Source of the DNA: Methanobacteriaceae archaeon
Lineage (GTDB): Archaea; Methanobacteriota; Methanobacteria; Methanobacteriales; Methanobacteriaceae
Assembly (NCBI GenBank): GCA_017883605.1
Contig: JADGNH010000003.1
Span: forward strand, 1-49,686
DNA: 49,686 bases
Direction of reading: 5' to 3'
In this document: piece after piece, positions 16,830 to 25,315 of the stretch
How the letters are laid out: each line of letters begins with the position of its first letter
Numbering within the stretch: position 1 is the stretch's first letter
The notes under the pieces: model-generated
Databases searched by the model: none
Told to the model about the DNA's origin: nothing
Seen by the model: the letters and a program-made list of their open reading frames with translations, nothing else
Made by a program: the position numbers and the translations under genes

Positions 16830-17085
16830 TAATAGTCCAATGTTAGTTTAAGGTTAAATTTTGACATGAATTAGTTTTGAAGTTAGTTTTACCCATTAAA
16901 TTTAAGGTTTAGTTACCAATTAAATGTTTCAAGTTAGATTTTTTACCCAACTATATGGTTTCAAGTTAGATTTCCATTAATTAGTTTTCAGCATAGATTT
17001 GCCACTAAGCCTATATTTACCAGCTAAAATTTTGATTAAAGATTCCAAATTAAGATGGGATGCAAAATGGGATGGACGCATGAAC
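16830..17085. repeat. Degenerate repeats between the MEMO1-like gene and mvk
   Basis: Irregular copies of TTTCAAGTTAGATTT and AAGTTAGTTTTACCCA (about 16874-16998), together with TTAATTA-type fillers. No ORF and no RNA gene seen. The mvk promoter, if separate, should lie here. Confidence 0.5.
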
Positions 17086-17940
17086 TTATAAGAATACTGC
17101 TGATGCATAACCTACCACTGCGCTGGGATCACCGGTAATGTCACCACTGGTGGCATATTTCAGGATCTCTGCTTTCTTCGCCCCCATGGCTTTGGAAGCT
17201 ATAATGGTGGATGATACTGGACCGTAGCCGCACATGGTAACGTTGAACTCCGCTACCCTGGTCATCATCAGCTTCTCATCCATGGCTTTTATGGCCTCTA
17301 AAACCTGTTTATCTCCCTGATAAGCTATTTCTTGTGGTTGGTAGTGGGTAAAATCTGTGCTGGCTATTACCACCACATCTCTTCCCAATTTTTTTGCAAC
17401 TTTATTGATGGAAGCACCTATTTCTGTGGCTGTTTCCATGTCCTGCATCATCATGCAAATAGGAACTATGGTGAAGTCCCTGCCATGCTTCTCTCCCAGA
17501 TACTGTAAAAAGGGAAGTTGAACTTCGCAGCTATGTTCCTGCAGATGAGCTGATGGTTCAGAGTCTATTAGAGGGGCCTGGTAAATTATTTCCACTGCAA
17601 ATTCACCGTCAACCTCTACCTGTCCCAGGGGGGTCTCCCATTGGCCTTCAGTCATGGTAGAAACACCTGATCCCATGCCGGTGTGGTTGGGACAGATAAT
17701 AACGAAGGTCTCGGGAAAACCATCTTCGGCCATTCGTTTGTATGAGTGGGCTGCTATGGGTCCTGAGTACATATAACCTGCGTGAGGTGCAATTAAACCT
17801 TTAATATCTCTTTTATTTCCAATATAATTTGGAACACTGCCCGGGCCCAGTTGATGCTGGAAACACCATTCAATTCTTCTTTTTAAAGCGTCGGGATCCA
17901 TTTCATAGAAAGTTCCTGCAACTGCAGGTTTTCTTATCAT
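17086..17940 (-). CDS. MEMO1 (AmmeMemoRadiSam) family protein
   Basis: 284 residues from the ATG at 17940 (an in-frame GTG at 17949 is less likely). The MEMO fold is related to extradiol dioxygenases and can bind metal. Visible family blocks are MIRKPAVAGTFYE, the His of IAPHAGYMYSGPIAAHSY, VIICPNHTGMGSG, the EHSCEVQLPFLQYL block, ASTDFTHYQP and the C-terminal CGYGPVSSTI Cys. The archaeal role is not established. It sits between rps2 and mvk. Confidence 0.92.
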   Translation of the reverse strand: MIRKPAVAGTFYEMDPDALKRRIEWCFQHQLGPGSVPNYIGNKRDIKGLIAPHAGYMYSGPIAAHSYKRMAEDGFPETFVIICPNHTGMGSGVSTMTEGQWETPLGQVEVDGEFAVEIIYQAPLIDSEPSAHLQEHSCEVQLPFLQYLGEKHGRDFTIVPICMMMQDMETATEIGASINKVAKKLGRDVVVIASTDFTHYQPQEIAYQGDKQVLEAIKAMDEKLMMTRVAEFNVTMCGYGPVSSTIIASKAMGAKKAEILKYATSGDITGDPSAVVGYASAVFL

Positions 17941-18060
17941 AAAAACCACTGCCTCTTTTATCCTACTTTAAATCCTTTATTTTTACAGGTATTCATATCC
18001 TAAGTTTTTACAGGTATAATCATACCTCAATTTATATTCTCTGATTTCAAAATCTCAAAT

Positions 18061-18657
18061 TTATATTTTAAGTTCGAAATCTGTTGGTTCCACATCCATT
18101 TCCTGGTCTTCAGCGAGAATACCGTTAGATCTTAAGATTTGCCTCGCTAGAAGCCAGTAAACAAGTGCAATAGCTTTTCTTCCCTTGTTATTCACTGGTA
18201 TCACTATGTCCACATTTCCCAGAAGGTTTTCTGTGTCGCAAAGGGCCATCACAGGTAAACCTATTTGTTTAGCCTCTATTATGGCTTGTGAATCTGATCT
18301 GGGGTCTGTGACCACAACTACTTTGGGTTCTATGAATTTGGCGTAATTTGGATTGGTTAAGGTCCCTGGTATGAACCTTCCAGGTATGGTTTTGGCGCCT
18401 GTTATTTCTCCAAACTTCTTAACCGGTGCTTGACCGTACTGTCTGGTGGACACCACTAAAATATCATCTGGTTCGAATTTGGAGAGGAACTTCGCTGCTG
18501 CAACGATCCTGTCATTTGTTTTCCTTACATCCAAAACGTAAAGACCGTCTGCTCTCACCCGATAGATGTAACGCTCCATGTCTCTGGTTTTTTGTTGAGT
18601 ACCAATGTGTAAACCAGCTGCTAAATATCTGTCCAATGGAATTAAAAGTTCTGACAA
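18061..18657 (-). CDS. rpsB: 30S ribosomal protein S2 (uS2)
   Basis: 198 residues. It starts at TTG (18657) behind a strong GAGGTGGT. Archaeal-length S2 with the typical LAAGLHIGTQQKT start, GLYVLDVRKTNDRI, and the conserved PKVVVVTDPRSDSQAI, ALCDTENL and DIVIPVNNKGRKAIALVYWLLARQ regions. It assembles late on the back of the 30S subunit and supports mRNA binding. Follows the ferredoxin gene after a 233-bp AT-rich spacer with no other feature. Confidence 0.95.
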   Translation of the reverse strand: MSELLIPLDRYLAAGLHIGTQQKTRDMERYIYRVRADGLYVLDVRKTNDRIVAAAKFLSKFEPDDILVVSTRQYGQAPVKKFGEITGAKTIPGRFIPGTLTNPNYAKFIEPKVVVVTDPRSDSQAIIEAKQIGLPVMALCDTENLLGNVDIVIPVNNKGRKAIALVYWLLARQILRSNGILAEDQEMDVEPTDFELKI

Positions 18658-18890
18658 CTTACCACCTCATTAAATTTTATTTTAAACGAATTAAACTTTA
18701 ATACATCATCTTCAATATGTATTAAAAATATAAAGAATTTTAGCTTCTTTTTTTAATTTCAAAAATTCTCTGAAATTTTAAAGAATTTAGAGTTGAAATC
18801 AGCATTTTAAATCTTTAACGCTGGATTTTAACCCCGAACTCAAATATTATTAAATCTTTTCAAACTTACGCTTTATTAAACCTTTCAAAT

Positions 18891-19082
18891 TTAGTCTTCT
18901 TCCACTTTAACCGCTTTGTTGGGACAGACATCCATGCAAACTTCGCATAAACTGCATTCTTCTTTGTCACGTATCACTATCTTTTCTCCGTCCACTACAA
19001 GAACTTCCATGGGACAGACGTCTGCACACTCTGCACAATCGGCGCCCTCACATTTTTCATAGTCTATTGTTATTTTAACCAT
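18891..19082 (-). CDS. 2x[4Fe-4S] ferredoxin
   Basis: 63 residues. Two CxxCxxCxxxCP-like clusters: the first is spaced irregularly (CEGADCAECADVCP), the second is classic (CSLCEVCMDVCP). A small soluble electron carrier, the size of ferredoxins that serve methanogen oxidoreductases. AAGGTCG precedes the ATG. It lies between eno and rps2, a position conserved in this order as far as I know; its redox partner cannot be inferred. Confidence 0.9.
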   Translation of the reverse strand: MVKITIDYEKCEGADCAECADVCPMEVLVVDGEKIVIRDKEECSLCEVCMDVCPNKAVKVEED

Positions 19083-19256
19083 TTGTATCGACCTTATCTG
19101 ATTTTATTCCCTATTCATTTTATCACATATCAGATTTTATCTGATATTAAATGCTCTTTTATGAGATTCAATTAAAGATTAAATCAAATAATTAAGATCA
19201 ATTAAATAATTTAAAGATTTTATTAAAATCCCATTTCTTATTATATTTATTATATT

Positions 19257-20513
19257 TTATCGGTATTTGGCAATTTCAGCCATCTGGGGGTTGGTGAGTT
19301 CTTCTTCTATCCTGATAAGCTCATTTAATTTTGCTATACGTTCACCGCCAACAGCACCTGTTTTGATGATGGGACAGGAGAAAGCAACTGCCAAATGGGC
19401 TATGGTCTCATCAGTGGTTTCACCAGAACGGTGGGATACTACAGGCACATATTTGTTGTTTCGAGAAAGCTCAATGGTTTGATAGGTGTCGGTGAGTGTT
19501 CCTATCTGGTTGGGCTTGATGATTATGGCATTGGCAGCGCCGGCATCAATTCCTTCTTGCAGTATCTCTCTATTGGTTACGAAGATGTCGTCTCCGCAGA
19601 TCAAACAATCTTTACCTGCCTTGTGGGTTAGTTCTGCAAATCCATCAAAATCTCCCTCACGTATGGGATCCTCTACAAAAAAGAATCCATAGGTTTTTAT
19701 AGTGTCTAGTACGAAGTCTATCTGCTCGCCGGTGTTTCTTCTCACACCTTCCTGTTCATAGACGTATTCCTGGTTTTCACCATTCCACATTTCACTGGCA
19801 GCCATGTCCAGTGCGGGTTTCACTAGCACTCCTGTTTCGTTGCTTACTGTTTCACAGGCTTTTACCTGAATTTCCAGGGCTTCCTCGTTTTTGAGGTTAG
19901 GGGCCCATCCACCTTCATCACCTTTTCCACCGGTGAAAGAGCTGTCTTTGGCCTGAATGAGTTCTCTGATTTTTTTATGTACATTTACGTTTGTAAATAC
20001 GGCTTCGGTTATATTTTCGGCCCCCACCGGTATCACCAGAAATTCCTGTATATCTGGTGCATTTTTACCGGCATGAGCTCCTCCATTTATCATATTTCCC
20101 AGGGGATAGGGTATTTCTGAGGGCATGTTACCTCCCAGGAACCTGTAAAGGGGCAGGTTGTAGGACGAAGCAGCGGCTTTGGCTGTGGCCATTGAAACCG
20201 CTACGCTGGTGTTGCCTCCGATGGATGATAAATTTTCTGTGCCGTCTATCTCCTTCAAAACAAGGTCTATCTCTTTTAAGTCTTCTGCATCCATTCCAAT
20301 AAGTTCAGATGAGATTACGTCTTCAACTTCACCTATTATCTTGTCTACCCCACCTTCGGGGAATGCTGCCACTTCCCGGGCGCCTGTACTGGCTCCGCTG
20401 GGAGCTGCTGCTCTTCCAAAGCCGTTCCAGGTTATCACATCTACCTCTACTGTGGGATTTCCTCTGCTGTCTAAAATTTTTCTTACACGAATGTCTTCAA
20501 TAATACTATCCAC
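19257..20513 (-). CDS. eno: Enolase (phosphopyruvate hydratase)
   Basis: 418 residues. It converts 2-phosphoglycerate to phosphoenolpyruvate in gluconeogenesis. A GTG start (20513) follows GAGGTG. Motifs are RKILDSRGNPTVEVDV, PSGASTG, PLGNMINGGAHAGKN, the metal ligands in LDMAASE, FVEDPIREGD and GDDIFVTN, the catalytic Lys in IIKPNQIGTLTDT, and SHRSGETTD. A 187-bp leader with TATA-like sequence separates it from rpoK, so it may have its own promoter. Confidence 0.96.
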   Translation of the reverse strand: MDSIIEDIRVRKILDSRGNPTVEVDVITWNGFGRAAAPSGASTGAREVAAFPEGGVDKIIGEVEDVISSELIGMDAEDLKEIDLVLKEIDGTENLSSIGGNTSVAVSMATAKAAASSYNLPLYRFLGGNMPSEIPYPLGNMINGGAHAGKNAPDIQEFLVIPVGAENITEAVFTNVNVHKKIRELIQAKDSSFTGGKGDEGGWAPNLKNEEALEIQVKACETVSNETGVLVKPALDMAASEMWNGENQEYVYEQEGVRRNTGEQIDFVLDTIKTYGFFFVEDPIREGDFDGFAELTHKAGKDCLICGDDIFVTNREILQEGIDAGAANAIIIKPNQIGTLTDTYQTIELSRNNKYVPVVSHRSGETTDETIAHLAVAFSCPIIKTGAVGGERIAKLNELIRIEEELTNPQMAEIAKYR

Positions 20514-20700
20514 AAAAACACCTCTTTTAAAAAAATAGTGGTTATTTGGGTTGTTTTGGATTATTAGAGTGTTTAAATAATTATTTGTTATATGCCATTA
20601 TGAACTGGTTTATACTGTTAATTATAGCACTGGTATTTATCCAATTTATATCTATAATATAATTTTTTTTTTATGATTAATCTAAGTTATCTCTTATTCA

Positions 20701-20874
20701 TTATCTCCGGATATCAAGCGGTATTAACTTTTTTTCAAGCTCTAAAGCCGCAATGTCTATTGGATCGGATGAACCAGATACTTTTACCATGGGTTTAGCT
20801 CCCAGTGAAAGTTGCAATGCTCTGGCCCCTATTAGTCTAGCCTTTTCAAACCTTGTAAGTTTTTTTCTGGCCAT
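20701..20874 (-). CDS. rpoK: DNA-directed RNA polymerase subunit K (Rpb6/omega homologue)
   Basis: 57 residues, the usual archaeal size. Read from the ATG at 20874: Met-Ala-Arg-Lys-Lys-Leu-Thr-Arg-Phe-Glu-Lys-Ala-Arg, then LIGARALQLSLGAKPMV, the Rpb6 signature that latches the large subunit, ending near IPLDIRR. It is followed by eno and preceded by tRNA-Pro, rpoN and the S9/L13 genes, a standard archaeal order that supports the call. Confidence 0.93.
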   Translation of the reverse strand: MARKKLTRFEKARLIGARALQLSLGAKPMVKVSGSSDPIDIAALELEKKLIPLDIRR

Positions 20875-20947
20875 GATTTTTTTCTCCTTTTCTTTATCCT
20901 ATATTTTCTCATAATTTTTTTAAATCTCTTATTTTGATAAGTTTGAG

Positions 20948-21106
<159 letters not shown>

Positions 21107-21107
<1 letters not shown>

Positions 21108-21274
21108 TACCATACCTCAACATGAGATATAAACATTCTTCTGCAGCAGTATTTGTTGATTCCCAGATCATCCAGAACTTTTTTGGGATCTTCTCCCCCT
21201 TCAGTTCTCTTCTGGTATTCATTGAAATATGCTGATATAACTTTACCGCAACTTAAACATCGTACTGGAATCAT
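21107..21274 (-). CDS. rpoN: DNA-directed RNA polymerase subunit N (Rpb10)
   Basis: 55 residues, the family's minimal size. It starts MIPVRCLSCGK and contains the zinc ligands CLSC and KYCCRRM, plus LDDLGINKYCCRR as in Rpb10. The stop is TAG, whose G (21107) is also the first base of tRNA-Pro, so mRNA and tRNA share a nucleotide. Rpb10 anchors the Rpb3/Rpb11-like platform (RpoD/RpoL). The gene follows rps9 by 14 nt. Confidence 0.95.
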
Positions 21275-21288
21275 AATAAATCATCTGT

Positions 21289-21690
21289 TTACCTGTAACT
21301 CTTCTGTTTTCTGGCCCTGGCTCCTCTTCCACCGTATTTTTTAGGTTCGCTACGGCGTGGATCTCCCACCAGCATGGTTCTGTCATATTGGTTGTACTTC
21401 TCTTTCAGATCCATGTCATTTGTAAATTGAACCAGACCTTTGGCTATAACCATTCTAGCAGCTTCCGCCTGTCCCATTATACCGCCGCCAATGATTTTAA
21501 CATCTATATCTACGTTATCTATCAATTCACCTGCCAGGGTTAATGGCTCGGTTATTTTTAGTCTGGCCAGTTCTGGTTGGTATAGTTCAACCGGACGTTT
21601 GTTGATTCTCACTCTTCCTTTTCCCTCCCGGAATTTTCCCCGGGCAATTGCAGTTTTACGCTTTCCACTCGTATGGATTACTTTTTTCAT
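21289..21690 (-). CDS. rpsI: 30S ribosomal protein S9 (uS9)
   Basis: 133 residues. The N-terminal SGKRKTAIARGKFREGKGRVRIN and the basic tail GGRGARARKQKSYR, whose terminal Arg reaches the P-site tRNA anticodon loop, identify uS9. AAAGGTG precedes the ATG. It lies between rpl13 and rpoN in the standard archaeal L18e-L13-S9-RpoN-RpoK order. Confidence 0.97.
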   Translation of the reverse strand: MKKVIHTSGKRKTAIARGKFREGKGRVRINKRPVELYQPELARLKITEPLTLAGELIDNVDIDVKIIGGGIMGQAEAARMVIAKGLVQFTNDMDLKEKYNQYDRTMLVGDPRRSEPKKYGGRGARARKQKSYR

Positions 21691-21752
21691 GATAACACCT
21701 TTAACAGCTTAAATTTAAAAGTATTCTAATTTAATAGCTTAATCTAGTTTAT

Positions 21753-22175
21753 TCAAAATTTTGATCCCAGTAAATGGGATACCCTTCCCAGTTCAATGCT
21801 TTTAATAATGTTTTTGGGATGGGCTTCCGGTACCTGTAAGGTTTCTTCGTCCTTAAATTCCTGGGGCACCCCTACATAAACCTTAAGAGCCTTAAAAGCA
21901 TCTCTTCCCTTGGGTTTTTTGTAGGGCAACATACCTCTTACAGTTCTTCTAAATATATCATCGGGTCTTCTCGGATATTTAGGCCCCATTCTCCGTGGGT
22001 TGGAGATACTGGCTCTGTCAATCCTCTGTTTGTATTTTTGGTAGGCCCAATCCTTCGTGCCAGATATAACAATTTTTTCAGCGTTTAAAACAATTATATT
22101 CTCGCCTTCTAAGAGTCTCTTGCTAACAGAGCTAGCAAGTCTTCCCAGTACGAGTCCTTCTCCATCTATGATCAT
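21753..22175 (-). CDS. rplM: 50S ribosomal protein L13 (uL13)
   Basis: 140 residues. MIIDGEGLVLGRLASSVSKRLLEGE is the archaeal uL13 start; RMGPKYPRRPDDIFRRTVRGMLPYKKPKGRDAFKALKVYVG-like sequence follows in the middle. An early-assembling 23S rRNA-binding protein. GGGTG lies 8 nt before the ATG. Confidence 0.97.
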   Translation of the reverse strand: MIIDGEGLVLGRLASSVSKRLLEGENIIVLNAEKIVISGTKDWAYQKYKQRIDRASISNPRRMGPKYPRRPDDIFRRTVRGMLPYKKPKGRDAFKALKVYVGVPQEFKDEETLQVPEAHPKNIIKSIELGRVSHLLGSKF

Positions 22176-22199
22176 GGTTAATACACCCTAAAACGTTGT

Positions 22200-22285
22200 T
22201 TATAATTTTTTATCCTGTTTATCTATTATCCTTATCTTTTATCCTGCTTAATTCAATTATCCTTATCTTATTCTATTATCCTTAC
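22200..22285. repeat. Degenerate tandem repeat downstream of rpl18e
   Basis: On the transcript strand AAGGATAATAGA-type units recur three times (plus positions near 22271-22284, 22252-22266 and 22222-22236). The first unit is the coding end of rpl18e (Arg-Ile-Ile-Glu-stop). Confidence 0.65.
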
Positions 22286-22630
22286 CCCGCTTCCTTTGGG
22301 ATTTTTCTCAAGAAGTTCAGATATTTTTAAGCACTCCCCCCCTGCAGTCCCGATCTTTTCTTGTGCAAGCTTGGAAAAGCTTAATGCTGCCACCTGAACT
22401 TTATGGTCAATTTTTCCACTGCCCAAAACTTTACCCGGTACCAGAACGATTTCTTCAGGGGATGTATGTCTATTTATGGTTGATACATTGACTTCAGCTT
22501 GTTTTCTTGTTGATCTTTCCAGTCTTTTGGCAACATCTTTCCATATTGCTGCTTTTTCCTTGTATGAACTCTTTTTAAGATTTTCTAAAAGATCTATGAT
22601 CTTAGGGTTGGTTTTTTTCAGTTTAACCAT
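22268..22630 (-). CDS. rpl18e: 50S ribosomal protein L18e (eL18)
   Basis: 120 residues, the archaeal size. TNPKIIDLLENLKKSSYKEK and VNVSTINRHTSPEEIVLVPGKVLGSGKIDH are diagnostic of eL18 (related in fold to L15). The start overlaps the rpoD Shine-Dalgarno/stop area (rpoD stop at 22633), so the two are coupled. The last codons form the first unit of a downstream repeat. Confidence 0.96.
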   Translation of the reverse strand: MVKLKKTNPKIIDLLENLKKSSYKEKAAIWKDVAKRLERSTRKQAEVNVSTINRHTSPEEIVLVPGKVLGSGKIDHKVQVAALSFSKLAQEKIGTAGGECLKISELLEKNPKGSGVRIIE

Positions 22631-22632
22631 CC

Positions 22633-23430
22633 TTAACTTCCTCCTTCACAAAATTCTATTATTTTATCAGATTTTCCGGCTAATATATCACATGCAGTTG
22701 ATATTACGTCTTCAGGAGACATTGATCCATCGGTTTCAATTTTAAATATGAATTTGTCCTCTTGGCCTTCAACGGTAATGGCTGTGGCTTCACAGTCCTT
22801 CATACAGGTTTTGCACATGGTGCAGTTTTCAGGGTCCACTACCAATACCTTATTTTTTTTATCGTCAAACTCGAGAACTCCGCGGGGACATTCTTCAGCA
22901 CATTTTCCGCATAATTCACATTTTTCTGTGTCAATAATGATCAGGGGATAATGACTGTAGGCGGAGGTGGTGGTTGGCTGCCATTTGGCGTGTTCCAATC
23001 CAATACCCAGCTGGGCTATTGCTTCCAGTTCTACTTCTTCTCCCTCCCTTAACTTCATTATAGGGACGGTGTCGTAAACTGGCACCACTTCAGGATCCTG
23101 TGAAACAAGGTCTCCGGAATAAACCACTTTGGGACCCTTTTCTTTCAGGATAAGGGAGACGCTGCAGCGTGGACAGTGTCCTTCACAGTCGCATTCTTCT
23201 CGTGGTGTAATCGATTCAAGATCTGTTTTCAGTGGAATTAATCCTAGTCTGTGGGATAAAACTTCGTCAAATAAACGTGACTCGTTTTTGTATATTTCTA
23301 CGTCTTCTACTGCAATGGTTGGAACTTCAACCATGCAGATCCTTCTTATTGCATTAACAAAGGGTACTTCAACACCCTCTATTATGAGAACAATCTGATT
23401 TTCATCTTTACTTTTTATGTCTATATCCAT
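22633..23430 (-). CDS. rpoD: DNA-directed RNA polymerase subunit D (Rpb3/alpha-like) with two 4Fe-4S motifs
   Basis: 265 residues from the ATG at 23430 (upstream in-frame starts overlap rps11). The N-terminal dimerisation domain has EVPFVNAIRRICMVEVPTIA; RpoD pairs with RpoL to nucleate polymerase assembly. The insert domain holds ECDCEGHCPRC, then two ferredoxin motifs, CELCGKCAEECP and CTMCKTCMKDCEA, at about residues 175-225. Such Fe-S domains occur in RpoD of several methanogens and are thought to be structural or redox-responsive. It lies in S13-S4-S11-RpoD-L18e order. Confidence 0.96.
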   Translation of the reverse strand: MDIDIKSKDENQIVLIIEGVEVPFVNAIRRICMVEVPTIAVEDVEIYKNESRLFDEVLSHRLGLIPLKTDLESITPREECDCEGHCPRCSVSLILKEKGPKVVYSGDLVSQDPEVVPVYDTVPIMKLREGEEVELEAIAQLGIGLEHAKWQPTTTSAYSHYPLIIIDTEKCELCGKCAEECPRGVLEFDDKKNKVLVVDPENCTMCKTCMKDCEATAITVEGQEDKFIFKIETDGSMSPEDVISTACDILAGKSDKIIEFCEGGS

Positions 23431-23431
23431 T

Positions 23432-23824
23432 TTAGACCCTTCTCCCCCTCTTACCTCCGGGTCTTCCGGTACCATCGTGAGGTATTGGGGTTACATCTTC
23501 AATTTTTCCTATTCTAATACCTGCTCTTGCAAAAGCCCTTATAGTTGCTTGTGCACCTGGTCCGGGGGTTCGGGGACCGTTGCCGCCGGGTGCTCTTACC
23601 CGGATGTGAAGTCCAATGATTCCCTTCTCTTTTACATCATCAGCAGCCCTGGTTGCAGCTTCCATGGCTGCAAATGGTGATGATTCCTGTCTGTCTGCCC
23701 GCACTACCTTACCACCAGACCACTGAGTTATGGTCTCTGCTCCAGTTATATCGGTTACGGTTATTATTGTGTTATTGAAGGATGAATAAACGTTAGCTAT
23801 ACCCCATTTTTCTTTTTCTGCCAT
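23432..23824 (-). CDS. rpsK: 30S ribosomal protein S11 (uS11)
   Basis: 130 residues. WGIANVYSSFNNTIITVTDITGAET at the start and the C-terminal IRIGKIEDVTPIPHDGTGRPGGKRGRRV, with the conserved Arg-rich tail lining the 30S platform, identify archaeal uS11. It ends 1 nt before the rpoD ATG, so coupling is expected. Confidence 0.97.
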   Translation of the reverse strand: MAEKEKWGIANVYSSFNNTIITVTDITGAETITQWSGGKVVRADRQESSPFAAMEAATRAADDVKEKGIIGLHIRVRAPGGNGPRTPGPGAQATIRAFARAGIRIGKIEDVTPIPHDGTGRPGGKRGRRV

Positions 23825-23840
23825 ATTACCACCTTATATA

Positions 23841-24392
23841 TTAATCTGATTTTTCTGCCGTTTTTTCCTGGGCCTGTTCTTTATGATATTTTTCCATGGG
23901 TGAGCCCTGATAAAATCCGATGAGATTTTCCTCGCTTTTTTTAACCAGATAGCTTGGCGCATCTATTCTTTTATCATTGAGAGCTACGTGTCCATGTACA
24001 ACCAATATTCTGGCTTGTTTTGCAGTCGTAGCCAGCCCTTTCTGGTGCACCATGGTCTGTAGTCTCCTGCGAAGCACGTCTTCCAGGGTAAGGTCCAGAA
24101 CATCTTCCAGTTTGGCCTCGTCTCCCAAGAAACCTAACTTTACCAGGTGGTTTAAAAGCTGTTTTCTTTCGGTAGCTCTATGGTCACTGGACATGAACTG
24201 TTCACTTGACATACCTAAGAGTAATCTGGCATCTCTTCTGTATCTCTTAACCATTGTTTCAGCTTTCCATATCTCTTTCTTGTTTTTAAGCCCATATTTT
24301 TTAACGAGTTTGTTTTCCGCTTTTATCCTGTCAGCATTCCACGGGTGTGATGGTGTATCGTATTTTTTCCTTGATTTTCTTGGATGTCCCAT
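23841..24392 (-). CDS. rpsD: 30S ribosomal protein S4 (uS4)
   Basis: 183 residues. MGHPRKSRKKYDTPSHPW is the archaeal uS4 start; an S4 RNA-binding domain follows (RRRLQTMVHQKGLATTAKQARILVVHGH), a primary 16S rRNA binder. TAAGGAGA lies 9 nt before the ATG and is itself the last of three repeated copies in the leader. Confidence 0.97.
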   Translation of the reverse strand: MGHPRKSRKKYDTPSHPWNADRIKAENKLVKKYGLKNKKEIWKAETMVKRYRRDARLLLGMSSEQFMSSDHRATERKQLLNHLVKLGFLGDEAKLEDVLDLTLEDVLRRRLQTMVHQKGLATTAKQARILVVHGHVALNDKRIDAPSYLVKKSEENLIGFYQGSPMEKYHKEQAQEKTAEKSD

Positions 24393-24399
24393 ATAATTG

Positions 24400-24467
24400 T
24401 CTCCTTAATAATTATCTAATCGATCTCCTGTCTCCTTAATTATACTATCTTAAATTTGATCTCCTTA
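24400..24467. repeat. Three ~30-nt repeats each carrying a Shine-Dalgarno motif, upstream of rps4
   Basis: TCTCCTTA (transcript TAAGGAGA) occurs at 24400, 24431 and 24460, with similar AT-rich spacers of about 22 nt. Only the copy at 24400 is at a working distance from the rps4 ATG (24392). Confidence 0.75.
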
Positions 24468-24469
24468 AA

Positions 24470-24925
24470 TTATTGCCTTCCTCTTCTCCTTCTAACTCCA
24501 ACAGATGTTCCTTTTCTGAAGGTTGACTTGGTTCTCTGCCCTCTTACGGGAAGTCCAACCTCATGTCTTCTTCCTTTGTAGCTTCTTATCTTTTTCATCC
24601 TGTTTAAATCATCCCTGAGACGCATCATAAGATCTGATTCTATAAGGTGAACAGTTTCACCAGTTTCATAATCGTTACGCCTGTTTAACATCCAATCAGG
24701 GACGTTGTACTTTTTAGGATCCCTTATTGCTACCTCAATCTCAGATATTTGATCATCAGATAAGAATCCGATTTTTTCCTTTAAATCAAAACCCATGGAT
24801 ATACACACGGCTCCGGATAAAGCTATACCCACACCTTTAACATCTGCAATACCGTTTACAATGGTTTTATTACCATCAACGTCTCTTCTGGCAATACGAA
24901 CCATGTGTTTAAATTCCTCTTCCAT
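24470..24925 (-). CDS. rpsM: 30S ribosomal protein S13 (uS13)
   Basis: 151 residues from the ATG at 24925, with GGAGGT 7 nt upstream. FKHMVRIARRDVDGNKTIVNGIADVKGVGIALSGAVC is the archaeal uS13 head. The C-terminus is the basic SYKGRRHEVGLPVRGQRTKS...RRRRGRQ tail that contacts P-site tRNA and the B1 intersubunit bridge. First protein gene of the alpha-like group, following tRNA-Ser. Confidence 0.97.
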   Translation of the reverse strand: MEEEFKHMVRIARRDVDGNKTIVNGIADVKGVGIALSGAVCISMGFDLKEKIGFLSDDQISEIEVAIRDPKKYNVPDWMLNRRNDYETGETVHLIESDLMMRLRDDLNRMKKIRSYKGRRHEVGLPVRGQRTKSTFRKGTSVGVRRRRGRQ

Positions 24926-25075
24926 CTTTTTAACCTCCAATTACAATTAAGTCCTTATTCGTTTATAGCTTTTAGATTAATTTTTATCTGTTTTCAATCT
25001 TATACGGGATTTTTCATCTTAATATACAGATTTTTATACAGATTTTTTTGGGATTTAATATTTTTAAACATTTTA

Positions 25076-25165
<90 letters not shown>

Positions 25166-25205
25166 CAGATATAGTGCAACTTTTTAAATTCATATTCAAA
25201 TACTA

Positions 25206-25249
25206 TTTTTTTATAACCTCATTAAGATTTTTTATAACCTCATTAAGAT
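25206..25249. repeat. 21-bp direct duplication between cbf5 and tRNA-Ser
   Basis: TTATAACCTCATTAAGAT preceded by T-runs occurs at 25211 and 25232 (period 21). No other feature in the 152-bp spacer. Confidence 0.8.
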
Positions 25250-25315
25250 CATAAGCTGCATCAGATTTTTTTAAAGTTTCGGAGTGCTGGAAGTCATATT
25301 GATAAAGAGTAGTTT

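Noticed and set aside
23431..23475. Upstream in-frame starts for RpoD at 23475
   Set aside because: They overlap the conserved C-terminus of rps11. The ATG at 23430 has a purine-rich ribosome site and matches the family start.
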